Below are positions 56,911 through 64,000 of a stretch of 64,000 bases of DNA, piece after piece (within the stretch, counting starts at the first letter, position 1; each line of letters opens with the position of its first letter). Below the pieces are notes generated by a model. It made no database searches. It had not been told where the DNA came from and worked only from the letters and a program-made list of their open reading frames with translations. The DNA comes from Micromonospora chokoriensis (GTDB lineage Bacteria > Actinomycetota > Actinomycetes > Mycobacteriales > Micromonosporaceae): contig NZ_JOAN01000011.1 in the NCBI RefSeq assembly GCF_000718555.1, forward strand, positions 124,001 through 188,000, given 5' to 3'. The position numbers and the translations under genes were made by a program.

Positions 56911-58566
56911 GTGTCGCATCCAGAGCAGCACCGTGGGCGATGGCGTCCACGACTCGACCGGCCGGCGCTCGTCGCGCTGCTGTTCGGGCTCGCCGGTGTC
57001 GTCTACCGGCTGGTCCTGACGCTTTTCACGGTGCCGGTGTCGAACAGCGACGAGGCGACCTTCGGCCTCGCCGCACTGCACATCGCGCAGGGCCGGGAGC
57101 GCCCGGTCTTCCTCTACGGCCAGCACTACATGGGGATGCTGGAGTCGTACCTGGCTGCTCCCCTGGTGGCGCTGGCCGGGCCGAGCTGGCCGGTGTTGCG
57201 GCTGCCGATGCTCGCGCTGTACGCGGTCTTCCTCTACCTGATCTACCGCCTGGCCCGCCGGCTCTGCACCCCGTGGTTCGCCGCTTTCGTGGTGGGTCTG
57301 CTCGCGCTCGGGCCGGAGCGGGTGGTGCGCGACCAGCTCACCGTCGTCGGTGGGCGGCCGGAGGTGAAGCCGGCGGTGCTGCTGATGCTGCTGATCACCG
57401 TGGGGTTGGCTGCCGGCACGGTGCGCCGCCGACGACTCGCGATCGGTCTGTTCGGGCTGCTCGTCGGGTTGTCCGTCTGGTCGGACTGGCTGATCCTGCC
57501 GTACCTCGCGGTGGCCGGGCTGGCCCTGCTCTGGGCGGTGCGGCGCGAGTTGCTCGGCTGGTCCGGTCTGCTGCTGGTGGCGGGGGCGGTCGTCGGCGTG
57601 GCCCCGATGATCCTGGACAACCTGCGAGCCGGGCCCGGGGACGACTCGCTGTCGGTGTTCCGGGAGGTCAGCACCAAGGCCGGGCCGCTGCCGCCGTGGT
57701 CCGACCGGATCCGGGGCGGCCTGCTGGAGGGGGTGCCGCTGGCACACGGGCTCTGCCCGGTGAACGGATGCGCACGCTGGCAACAGTGGTTCGGCGTGCT
57801 GTACCCGCTGCTGCTACTGGCCGGCGCGGTGCTCGCCGTGCTCGCGTACCGCCGGGCGGGCGCAACGCCGCGCGGGGAGCAGGTCGGCCGCGCGGCCGCA
57901 ACGCCGCGCGGGGAACGGGTCGGGCCGGTCGTGCAGCTCGCTCTGGTCGTCGGCGCGGCGTTGACCCTGCTGTCGTACGTGCGCAGCCCGCTGGCCGCGA
58001 CCAGCCCGCTGGACAACGCCCGCTACCTGTCGGTGCTGCAACTGTCGCTGCCGGCGGTGCTGTGGCCGCTCTGGGTGGCGGCGGTGGCCTGCTGGCGGGG
58101 CACGGCCGGGGCGTTCGGGCGGTTCACCGGCGCGCTCTGCACCGCCGTGCTGGCCGCGCTGGCCGCGACCACGCTGGTGATCACCGTGCTCTTCGCGGCC
58201 ACCGGCACCGCGCCGTCGCGGACCGAGGAGCGCCAGGCCCGGGAGTTGGCCGCCGCGCTGCGCGCCGACGGACCCCACGAGGTGTACGGGGACTACTGGA
58301 CCTGCAACCGATTGATCTTCAACACGGACGAGTCGGTGGTCTGCGGGGTGCTCGGCGCAGACCTGTCCCCGGGGCAGAACCGCTATCGGCCGTACTGGCG
58401 GCAGGTGGGGCGGGCCGAGCGGCCGGGCTACGTGGTGGAGGCCGGCTCGCCGATGGAGCGGCGGTTGCGCGGCCTGCTCGCCGACCGGGCCGACGCCGCG
58501 CCGGTGCGGGAGGTCGGCGGTTATCGCGTGTACCACCCCGACACCCCGGTGCGGCCCTGGCGGTAG
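56911..58566 (+). CDS. Polytopic GT-C (family 39-like) glycosyltransferase
   Basis: A 551-residue membrane protein with about 10-11 spans. The first extracytoplasmic loop holds the acidic pair SNSDEATFGLAALH and LYGQHYMGMLESYLAAPLVA, typical of dolichyl/polyprenyl-phosphate-sugar-dependent GT39/ArnT-like enzymes. A C-terminal soluble part (EVYGDYWTCNRLIFNTDESV) follows. GTG 56911 is chosen over TTG 56905 because a GGGGGC site sits 7 bp upstream. Acceptor unknown. It contains a 36-bp tandem repeat at 57862-57923. Confidence 0.8.
   Translation: MSHPEQHRGRWRPRLDRPALVALLFGLAGVVYRLVLTLFTVPVSNSDEATFGLAALHIAQGRERPVFLYGQHYMGMLESYLAAPLVALAGPSWPVLRLPMLALYAVFLYLIYRLARRLCTPWFAAFVVGLLALGPERVVRDQLTVVGGRPEVKPAVLLMLLITVGLAAGTVRRRRLAIGLFGLLVGLSVWSDWLILPYLAVAGLALLWAVRRELLGWSGLLLVAGAVVGVAPMILDNLRAGPGDDSLSVFREVSTKAGPLPPWSDRIRGGLLEGVPLAHGLCPVNGCARWQQWFGVLYPLLLLAGAVLAVLAYRRAGATPRGEQVGRAAATPRGERVGPVVQLALVVGAALTLLSYVRSPLAATSPLDNARYLSVLQLSLPAVLWPLWVAAVACWRGTAGAFGRFTGALCTAVLAALAATTLVITVLFAATGTAPSRTEERQARELAAALRADGPHEVYGDYWTCNRLIFNTDESVVCGVLGADLSPGQNRYRPYWRQVGRAERPGYVVEAGSPMERRLRGLLADRADAAPVREVGGYRVYHPDTPVRPWR
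57862..57923. repeat. 36-bp-period direct repeat in the GT-C gene
   Basis: Two 26-bp units (57862-57887 and 57898-57923) differ at a few positions and lie 36 bp apart. They encode ATPRGEQVGRAA and ATPRGERVGPVV, a 12-residue duplication in a cytoplasmic or exposed loop between membrane spans. Confidence 0.8.
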
Positions 58567-58631
58567 CTGCGGGTCGTACGCTGGCCGAGCCGGCGCGCGG
58601 GGCGCCGCCGTTTCGCCCGTCGAGGAGACCC

Positions 58632-59429
58632 ATGCTCATCCTGCTGCCGCCCTCGGAGGGGAAGGCCGACGCCGGCACCGGACGGCGCTGGGCCCCGGAC
58701 CGGCTCGCGCTGCCCGAGTTGAACCCGGCCCGCGAGCGGGTGCTGGACGCCCTGGTGGCGCTGAGCGCCGGGCCGGACGAGGAGGCCGCACGGGCGGCGC
58801 TGGGCCTCAGCGAGGGCCAGCGGGGCGAGCTGCGGCGCAACGCCCGACTGCGGGAGGCGGCCACCGCGCCGGCCGAGCGGCTCTACACCGGGGTGCTCTA
58901 CGAGGCGTTGGACCTGGCCTCGCTGCCGGCCACGGCGCAGCGGGCGGCCCGCCGGTCGATCCTGATCAGCTCCGGGCTGTGGGGCGTGGTCCGCCTGGCC
59001 GACCGGATCCCGCCGTACCGCTGCCCGATCGGCGCGCGCCTGCCCGGGGTCGGGGCGCTGTCGACGTACTGGCGGGGGGAGCTGACGCCGGCGGTGGACG
59101 ACGCCGCCGGACGCGGCCCGGTGCTGGATCTGCGCTCCGGCGCGTACGCGGCGACCTGGACGCCACGCGGGGAGCTGGCCGAGCGGACGGTCACCGTGCG
59201 GGTGTTGCACGAGCGGGAGGTCGACGGCGTGCCGGTCCGCTCGGTGGTCAGCCACTTCAACAAGGCGAGCAAGGGGCGACTGGTCCGCGACCTGCTCGTC
59301 GCCGGCGCCCGGCCGCGCACCGCCGCGGAGCTGGTGGGCGCCCTGCGGGAGTTGAAGCACACCGTCGAGGAGCAGACCGCCGCTCCTGGCCGGGTGCGGC
59401 AGGTCGATCTGGTGGTCACCGACCTGTAA
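58632..59429 (+). CDS. yaaA: Peroxide stress protein YaaA (UPF0246)
   Basis: A 265-residue cytosolic protein. The N-terminal LLPPSEGK motif, LYTGVLYEALDLASL, ILISSGLWGVVRLADRIPPY and the C-terminal SHFNKASKGRLVRDLL are family marks. In E. coli YaaA lowers free iron and limits hydrogen-peroxide damage. ATG 58632 follows GGAGACC. Upstream open frame is a shadow of the GT-C gene. Confidence 0.92.
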   Translation: MLILLPPSEGKADAGTGRRWAPDRLALPELNPARERVLDALVALSAGPDEEAARAALGLSEGQRGELRRNARLREAATAPAERLYTGVLYEALDLASLPATAQRAARRSILISSGLWGVVRLADRIPPYRCPIGARLPGVGALSTYWRGELTPAVDDAAGRGPVLDLRSGAYAATWTPRGELAERTVTVRVLHEREVDGVPVRSVVSHFNKASKGRLVRDLLVAGARPRTAAELVGALRELKHTVEEQTAAPGRVRQVDLVVTDL

Positions 59430-59534
59430 CGGCCGGGCAGCCGCAAGATTTGCTCAAGGCTGGGCCGGAGCGGTTCCGTAACGGCGACGCAGGAGCCACG
59501 GTAGGGAAAACCAGACTCCGACAAGGGAGCTTCG

Positions 59535-60269
59535 TTGACCCGCGAGACCGCCCTGCTCGACCGGCCCCGCTCCCCGACGCCGCCATCCCCGCTGGACTGG
59601 CTGACCCTGGGCGACGCGTTCGAGGCCGCCTGCCTGCTGCGCTGCACACCGCCGCCGACCGCCGCCCGACCGAACGAGGCACCTGCCGCGCACACCCCGG
59701 GGGTGGAGTTCAACCGGGAGGACGCCGCCCAACGGATGCGGCAGCTGCTCGCCCGGCTGGACATCCCGGTCACCCACGAGGTGGCCGTCGGCGGCCTGCG
59801 CCGCCGCTTCGAGCTACACCAGCTGTGGGTGCCCCGGGAGCACCGGGACGCGTACACCCGGATCTTGGACGCGGGTTGGTGGCAGGGGCGGCGCGAGCTG
59901 CTCGGCGGGCCGCTGCCCGGCGCCTCGCCGGCCCGCCGGCGGCTGGTGACCCGGCTGGCGGAGGCGGCCTGGCGTTCGGCGCTGCTGGCCGCCGGGCGGC
60001 ACGTCCGCCGACACATCCTCGGTGTGCGGCTCACCGATCGGGAGTTGGCCGCGGTGCTGATCCGCAGTGCCGCCGTGCTCGACGTGCCGGCCCGGCTCCG
60101 CCCCGGCACCGGCTGCTTCCTGGTCAGCGTGGCCGACGGCTCGGACCGGCAGCGGATCCTGAGCAGCGCGGCGTTGGAGCCGGCACGCGGCCCGGTGACA
60201 GCGCGCCGGGCGGCCCCGTCGTCGGCGCGCGGTGCGGTCATGGCGCCGGCAGGTCGCGCAGCCTGCTGA
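59535..60269 (+). CDS. Hypothetical protein, possibly WhiA/LAGLIDADG-like fold
   Basis: A 244-residue protein. A TTG start at 59535 is supported by AAGGGAG 5 bp upstream. Two helical-beta blocks are visible: VEFNREDAAQRMRQLLARLD with FELHQLWVPREHRDAYTRIL, then AEAAWRSALLAAGRHVRRHI with AAVLIRSAAVLDVPARLRPG and CFLVSVADGSDRQRIL. The second block's order (AAWRSALLAAG, helix, VPARLRPG, strand) reminds me of the LAGLIDADG-like N-terminal domain of WhiA. The helix-turn-helix of WhiA is absent. This is a structural guess, not a family assignment. Confidence 0.6.
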   Translation: MTRETALLDRPRSPTPPSPLDWLTLGDAFEAACLLRCTPPPTAARPNEAPAAHTPGVEFNREDAAQRMRQLLARLDIPVTHEVAVGGLRRRFELHQLWVPREHRDAYTRILDAGWWQGRRELLGGPLPGASPARRRLVTRLAEAAWRSALLAAGRHVRRHILGVRLTDRELAAVLIRSAAVLDVPARLRPGTGCFLVSVADGSDRQRILSSAALEPARGPVTARRAAPSSARGAVMAPAGRAAC

Positions 60270-60337
60270 ACGGGATCCGAGCACGCCCGCCCGGCAGGGG
60301 CTTGCGCGCACTGGTCCGACGGCGCACAGTGCACCGC

Positions 60338-61300
60338 GTGAGTCGTACCCCGTCGAGCCGGCCCGGCCACCGCCGCGCCGGGCCGGCCGCCCTGTTGACG
60401 GTGCTGCTGATCGCGAACCTGGCCGCCGCCAGCTGCCGGGACGCCCCGACCGAGCCGACGACGATCCGGATCGCCACCGGCAGCCCCACCGCGGTCTACT
60501 ACGCGTTCGGGCAGTCCCTGGCGGCCATCCTCAACCGGGAACTCCCCAACGTGCGGGCGAGCGTGGTGATCACCGCTGCCTCGGCGGAGAACGTCCAACT
60601 CGTCGGCTCCGGCGGGGCCGAGCTGGGCTTCACCCAGGCCGACGTGCTGCCGACCAGTCCGCAGAGAAGCCCCACTGTCGAGGCCGTCGCCCGGGTGTAC
60701 GACGACCAACTGCACCTGGTCACCACGAGCGGCGGCCCGGTCCGCACGGTCGCCGACCTGCGGGGCCGGCGGGTCTCCGTCGGCGCACCCGGATCGGGCA
60801 CCGAGATCACCGCGACCCGGCTGCTGGAGGTGGCCCGCCTCGGCGGTGACGAGGTGCGCCGAGAGCGGCTCGGTCTGGACGACTCGATGACGGCGCTGCG
60901 CTCCGGGCGGATCGACGCGTTCTTCTTCTCCGGCGGGTTACCGGTTCGGGGTATCGAGGCGTTGGCCGAGGCCAGTGCCATCCGGATCGTGGACCTCAGC
61001 GAGTGGACCGAGCCGTTGCGCTCCCGCTACGGCCAGGTCTACGTCTCCCGGGACATCCCCCGCTCGGTGTACGGCGTGGACGCGGTGACCACGGTGGCCG
61101 ACCCGAACTATCTGATCGTCCGGCCAAACCTGCCGGAGCCGTTGGTCCGGGAGGTGACCCGACTGCTGATGGAACGTCGGGCCGAGTTGGCCGCCGCGCA
61201 TCCGGCGGCGGGGCGGATGAGCCCTCGCTCAGCGATCGTCACCGCGCCGCTGTCGCTGCACCCGGGGGCCGCCGCCTGGTACCGCGCGGCCAAACCGTGA
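60338..61300 (+). CDS. TAXI-family TRAP-type solute-binding lipoprotein
   Basis: A 320-residue extracytoplasmic binding protein. A signal sequence ends in a lipobox-like AAASC with C33 as the lipidation site. The TAXI core reads IRIATGSPTAVYYAFGQSLA, AENVQLVGSGGAELGFTQAD, VGAPGSGTEITATRLLEVA and PNYLIVRPNLPEPLVREVTR. TAXI proteins bind small carboxylates, but no TRAP membrane subunits lie in the window. GTG 60338 is used; the frame extends far upstream as shadow. Codon 201 is TTA. Convergent with the histidine kinase, 9 bp apart. Confidence 0.86.
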   Translation: MSRTPSSRPGHRRAGPAALLTVLLIANLAAASCRDAPTEPTTIRIATGSPTAVYYAFGQSLAAILNRELPNVRASVVITAASAENVQLVGSGGAELGFTQADVLPTSPQRSPTVEAVARVYDDQLHLVTTSGGPVRTVADLRGRRVSVGAPGSGTEITATRLLEVARLGGDEVRRERLGLDDSMTALRSGRIDAFFFSGGLPVRGIEALAEASAIRIVDLSEWTEPLRSRYGQVYVSRDIPRSVYGVDAVTTVADPNYLIVRPNLPEPLVREVTRLLMERRAELAAAHPAAGRMSPRSAIVTAPLSLHPGAAAWYRAAKP

Positions 61301-61309
61301 CGGTCGAGC

Positions 61310-62740
61310 TCAGCGCGCCGGGCTCGGTCGCAGCTCGGCGACCGGCTCCTGCTCCGCCGGCTCCACCGAGGGGTCGGGCGTCGGGAACCACAGCGCGGCG
61401 ACCAGCCCTCGCGACGTCCCCGGGCGCATGGTGAGTCGCCCGTCCGACGCGTCCACGAGCACCGCGGCGATGGTCAGGCCGAGCCCCGCGCCGTCCACGT
61501 TCTGCGCGTCCGGGGCCCGCCAGAACCGCTCGGTCGCCTGGCCAAGCTGACTCTCGGTCATGCCGGGGCCGGAGTCGCGCACCTCCAACGCCACCCCGCC
61601 GTCGCGGCGGGCCACGGTCACCGTCACCGCCCCGCCCGCCCCGCTGAACTTCACCGCGTTGTCGATGAGCGCGTCCAGCGCCTGGTCGACGGCGGTCGGC
61701 ACGGTCTGGGCGTACGCCGGGGCGTCGGTCGTGGCCAGCCGCAACGCGACCGAACGGTGCCGGGCCAGTGGCGCCCACGCGGCCACCCGGGAAGCGGCCA
61801 CCGCGGCGGCGTCCACGGTGACGCGTTCGTTCTCCTCCCGTTCGGCCCGGGCGAGGGTTAGCAGCGCGTCGAGCACCAGCGCAAGGCGGTCGGTCTCCTC
61901 CAGGGCGAGCTGGTGCTCGGAGCGACCGTCCGGGTCGGTGAGGCTGGGCCCCAACTCCTCCACCCGCAGCCGCAGCGCGGTGAGCGGGTTGCGCAGTTGG
62001 TGGCTGGCGTGCGCGACGAAGGCGCGCTGCCGGTCCATCACGTCGGAGACCACGTCGGCCATGTGGTTGAAGCTGGCCGCGAGGCGGCGCAGCTCCGGCG
62101 GGCCCAGGCGGTGCTGCACCCGGGCACTCCGGTCGCCCTCGGCGATCTCGTGGGTGACCGCGTCCAGCTCAGTGACCGGACGCAGCACCCAACCGGCCAG
62201 CCCGAACGCGGTCAGCACGCAGGCCAGCACGGCGAGCAGACCGGCCAGGGCGAGCAGCAGCCACCACGCGACGACAGCGCGACGGATCGGGCCAGCCGGG
62301 GTCACGATCACCACCGCGCCGAGCACCTCACCTCCGTCGTTGATCGGTACCGCCACCACCACCGGGTCAGTCGTCCAGGGCCAGACCGACTCGGGGGCGC
62401 TGGTCTGCTGCCCGGACAGCGCGGTGTCCAGCACCGTCGCGGTCCCCGAGCCGGGCCGCCACCTCGGCGACGAGACCGGGATGTTCCGGTCCCGGTCGAC
62501 GATCGCCGCGCCGATCCCGTACAGGTCGTCGTAGCTGGTCAACTCCGACTCGATCGGGCCCGGCCCGCCATCACGCAGCGCCGGCCCGGCCAGCGAGGCG
62601 AACCGGGTGGCGTCGGCGAGCCGGTCGGCCCGGACCCGTTCGGTCTCGCGGCTGGCCATGGTGGCGGCCAGCGGGGTCTCCAACGCGATGAGCACGAGGA
62701 CCATCAGCAGCAGGTAGCTGATCACCAGTCGACGGCGCAC
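61310..62740 (-). CDS. Sensor histidine kinase
   Basis: A 476-residue membrane kinase. Membrane helices lie at about 5-28 and 155-184, with a roughly 125-residue extracytoplasmic sensor between them (ELTSYDDLYGIGAAIVDRDR). HAMP follows (190-240), then the H-box with H247 (FVAHASHQLRNPLTALRL), and the ATPase domain with N-box (ALDALIDNAVKFS), DSGPGM and GAGLGLTIAAVLV. It phosphorylates the response regulator encoded 9 bp upstream. The stimulus is unknown. Confidence 0.93.
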   Translation of the reverse strand: MRRRLVISYLLLMVLVLIALETPLAATMASRETERVRADRLADATRFASLAGPALRDGGPGPIESELTSYDDLYGIGAAIVDRDRNIPVSSPRWRPGSGTATVLDTALSGQQTSAPESVWPWTTDPVVVAVPINDGGEVLGAVVIVTPAGPIRRAVVAWWLLLALAGLLAVLACVLTAFGLAGWVLRPVTELDAVTHEIAEGDRSARVQHRLGPPELRRLAASFNHMADVVSDVMDRQRAFVAHASHQLRNPLTALRLRVEELGPSLTDPDGRSEHQLALEETDRLALVLDALLTLARAEREENERVTVDAAAVAASRVAAWAPLARHRSVALRLATTDAPAYAQTVPTAVDQALDALIDNAVKFSGAGGAVTVTVARRDGGVALEVRDSGPGMTESQLGQATERFWRAPDAQNVDGAGLGLTIAAVLVDASDGRLTMRPGTSRGLVAALWFPTPDPSVEPAEQEPVAELRPSPAR

Positions 62741-62749
62741 GTCAGCTCC

Positions 62750-63406
62750 TCACGCGTCGCGCAGCCGGTAGCCGACGCCGCGGACGGTCTCCACCAGGCG
62801 TGCGTCGCCGAGCTTGCCGCGCAGCGACCCGACGTGCACCTCGACCGTGTGTCGGTCGGCCCAGGTGGTGCCCCAGGCGTCGAGCAGGATGCGGTCGCGG
62901 GGCACCGCCACCCCGGGCTGCCGGGCCAGCGAGAGGAGCACGTCGAACTCCTTGCGGGTCAACGTGACGGCACGGCCGTCCACGGTCACCGTCCGCGCGG
63001 CCACGTCGATGCGGACCGGACCGGCCTCGATGAGGTGCCGCTGCGGCGCGGCGTTCGCGGCGCGGCGCAGCACCGCCTCGATCCGTGCCTGCAGCTCCAC
63101 CATCGAGAACGGCTTGACCACGTAGTCGTCCGCGCCGAGGCGCAGACCCAGCACCCGGTCACGTTCCTCGCCCCGGGCGGTCACCGCGATGATGCCGAGC
63201 TGACTGCTGCGCCGACGCAGTTCCCGGCACAGGTCGGTGCCGTCCCCGTCGGGCAGGGTCAGGTCGAGCAGCACCAGGTCGCACGGGGCGGCGGAGAGCG
63301 CGGCGGCGACGGTGGCCGCGTGCTCGACCTCGTAGCCGCGGCGGGTGAGGGCGGAGGACAGCGCAGCGGCCACCCGGCGGTCGTCCTCCACCAACAGGAT
63401 CCGCAC
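62750..63406 (-). CDS. OmpR-family response regulator
   Basis: A 218-residue DNA-binding regulator. Receiver domain 1-115 with the phospho-acceptor D48 (VLLDLTLPDGDGTDL), acidic pair E7-D8-D9 (LLVEDDRR) and the lysine of YVVKPFSM. Winged helix at 125-215 (LTRKEFDVLLSLARQPG, WADRHTVEVHVGSLRGKL). GTG 63406 is the start. First gene of the two-component operon. Confidence 0.95.
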   Translation of the reverse strand: MRILLVEDDRRVAAALSSALTRRGYEVEHAATVAAALSAAPCDLVLLDLTLPDGDGTDLCRELRRRSSQLGIIAVTARGEERDRVLGLRLGADDYVVKPFSMVELQARIEAVLRRAANAAPQRHLIEAGPVRIDVAARTVTVDGRAVTLTRKEFDVLLSLARQPGVAVPRDRILLDAWGTTWADRHTVEVHVGSLRGKLGDARLVETVRGVGYRLRDA

Positions 63407-63513
63407 CCGTGCCCCCGTCCGTCGCAGCGCTGTTCTGCGAATGGTGGCAGAAGCGCGCGCAGACCGGGAGGCCGCCCGCCCGCGCTGGGCGGGCTACCGA
63501 CCGAATACGCGGG

Positions 63514-63825
63514 TCACAGGCCGAAGGTGTCGTCGGCGATGGCGTCCCGGACGCCGTCGGTGAACCCGCGAAAACCCGGGTCCTCGTGGCTGGCCGGCAC
63601 GCTGGTGACGGTGACCCCGCTGGCCTGGGTCACCGCGTCGACCAGGGGTGGATAGTCGATCTCGGCATCCTGGAAGGCATCATCGTCCGCCTCGGCCAGG
63701 TTGATCACATGCTGTACGTCGTCGGACGGAGTGTCCGGATCCTCGGCCCACTCGCCGCCGGCCCGGTAGCACTCGTCGTACAGCGCGCGCTGGCTGTCGG
63801 TCCAGTCATCGTCGTAGCTCTGCAT
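63514..63825 (-). CDS. Small acidic hypothetical protein
   Basis: A 103-residue, very acidic protein (YDDDWTDSQRALYDECYRAG, DDAFQDAEIDYPPLVDAVTQ) of unknown function. ATG 63825 has GGAGGG 9 bp upstream; a longer frame starts at 63858. No motif is visible. It lies between the two-component operon and the DUF952 gene. Confidence 0.68.
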   Translation of the reverse strand: MQSYDDDWTDSQRALYDECYRAGGEWAEDPDTPSDDVQHVINLAEADDDAFQDAEIDYPPLVDAVTQASGVTVTSVPASHEDPGFRGFTDGVRDAIADDTFGL

Positions 63826-63939
63826 CGCCCATCCCTCCGCGGCCCTTGACCTGAGCATGCCCGGCGGGAGGCGACGGGCGCGGCGGTACCGGCGAAAACC
63901 GGGCGAGCGGGCCGACGACAGCCCCGTAGGCTGCCCCTT

Positions 63940-64000
63940 GTGATCTACAAGCTGCTGTCCAGCGCGGAATGGGACGACGCCCTCGCCGCCGGTGCCTTCG
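63940..64000 (+). CDS. DUF952-family protein, N-terminal fragment (partial)
   Basis: GTG 63940 opens a frame reading IYKLLSSAEWDDALAAGAF before the window ends. That N-terminus matches the DUF952 family (around 110 residues, function unknown). Only 20 codons are visible. Confidence 0.7.
   Translation, partial: MIYKLLSSAEWDDALAAGAF

Overview
The window is high-GC actinobacterial chromosome. Frequent GTG and TTG starts, dense 4-bp ATGA/GTGA stop-start overlaps, a GlgE-type glucan pathway and the protein families present point to a Micromonospora-like member of the Micromonosporaceae. That assignment is inference from gene content and style, because no rRNA or tRNA gene was found.

Layout. 0-12 kb is mostly housekeeping: the end of sdhA with sdhB, a zinc alcohol dehydrogenase, a Tat-exported beta-lactamase-like hydrolase, an MBL-fold hydrolase, a dGTPase (dgt), the transcription accessory protein Tex with a Gly/Arg-rich tail, an APH-like kinase and a DUF389 membrane protein. 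12.2-40.4 kb is one large polysaccharide (EPS/capsule) locus on alternating strands. It holds an initiating sugar-phosphate transferase, six GT4 glycosyltransferases, nucleotide-sugar enzymes, two acyltransferases, two flippase-like and two polymerase-like membrane proteins, an embedded NAD kinase, and a 675-residue orphan whose C-terminus resembles phage tail-fibre domains. The nucleotide-sugar genes suggest two routes: UDP-GlcNAc to an L-FucNAc/L-QuiNAc-type sugar, and GDP-mannose to GDP-perosamine with possible N-acylation. 40.4-54.6 kb carries storage-glucan genes: pgm, glgC divergent from glgM/glgA, then glgE-glgB. Between them lie an inositol-phosphate-synthase-like gene, a DUF222/HNH protein, a decayed XRE regulator and an orphan PIN-domain toxin. 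54.6-64 kb holds a low-GC orphan, an App1-like phosphatase, a GT-C membrane glycosyltransferase, yaaA, an unknown protein possibly related to the WhiA fold, a TAXI-type binding lipoprotein convergent with a two-component system, an acidic small protein and the start of a DUF952 gene.

Working together. The EPS genes make, assemble, flip and polymerise repeat units; the duplicated flippase/polymerase functions suggest two polymers or a fusion of two loci. Pgm, GlgC, GlgM, GlgE and GlgB form a continuous route from glucose phosphates through ADP-glucose and maltose-1-phosphate to branched alpha-glucan.

The most striking non-coding feature is a set of at least eight palindromic elements in four intergenic locations. 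Most carry GATC at the outer end of each arm. One sequence type recurs almost unchanged 45 kb apart, three different types stand in a row behind glgB, and one pair flanks about 490 bp in inverted orientation. They look like small non-autonomous (REP/MITE-like) elements.
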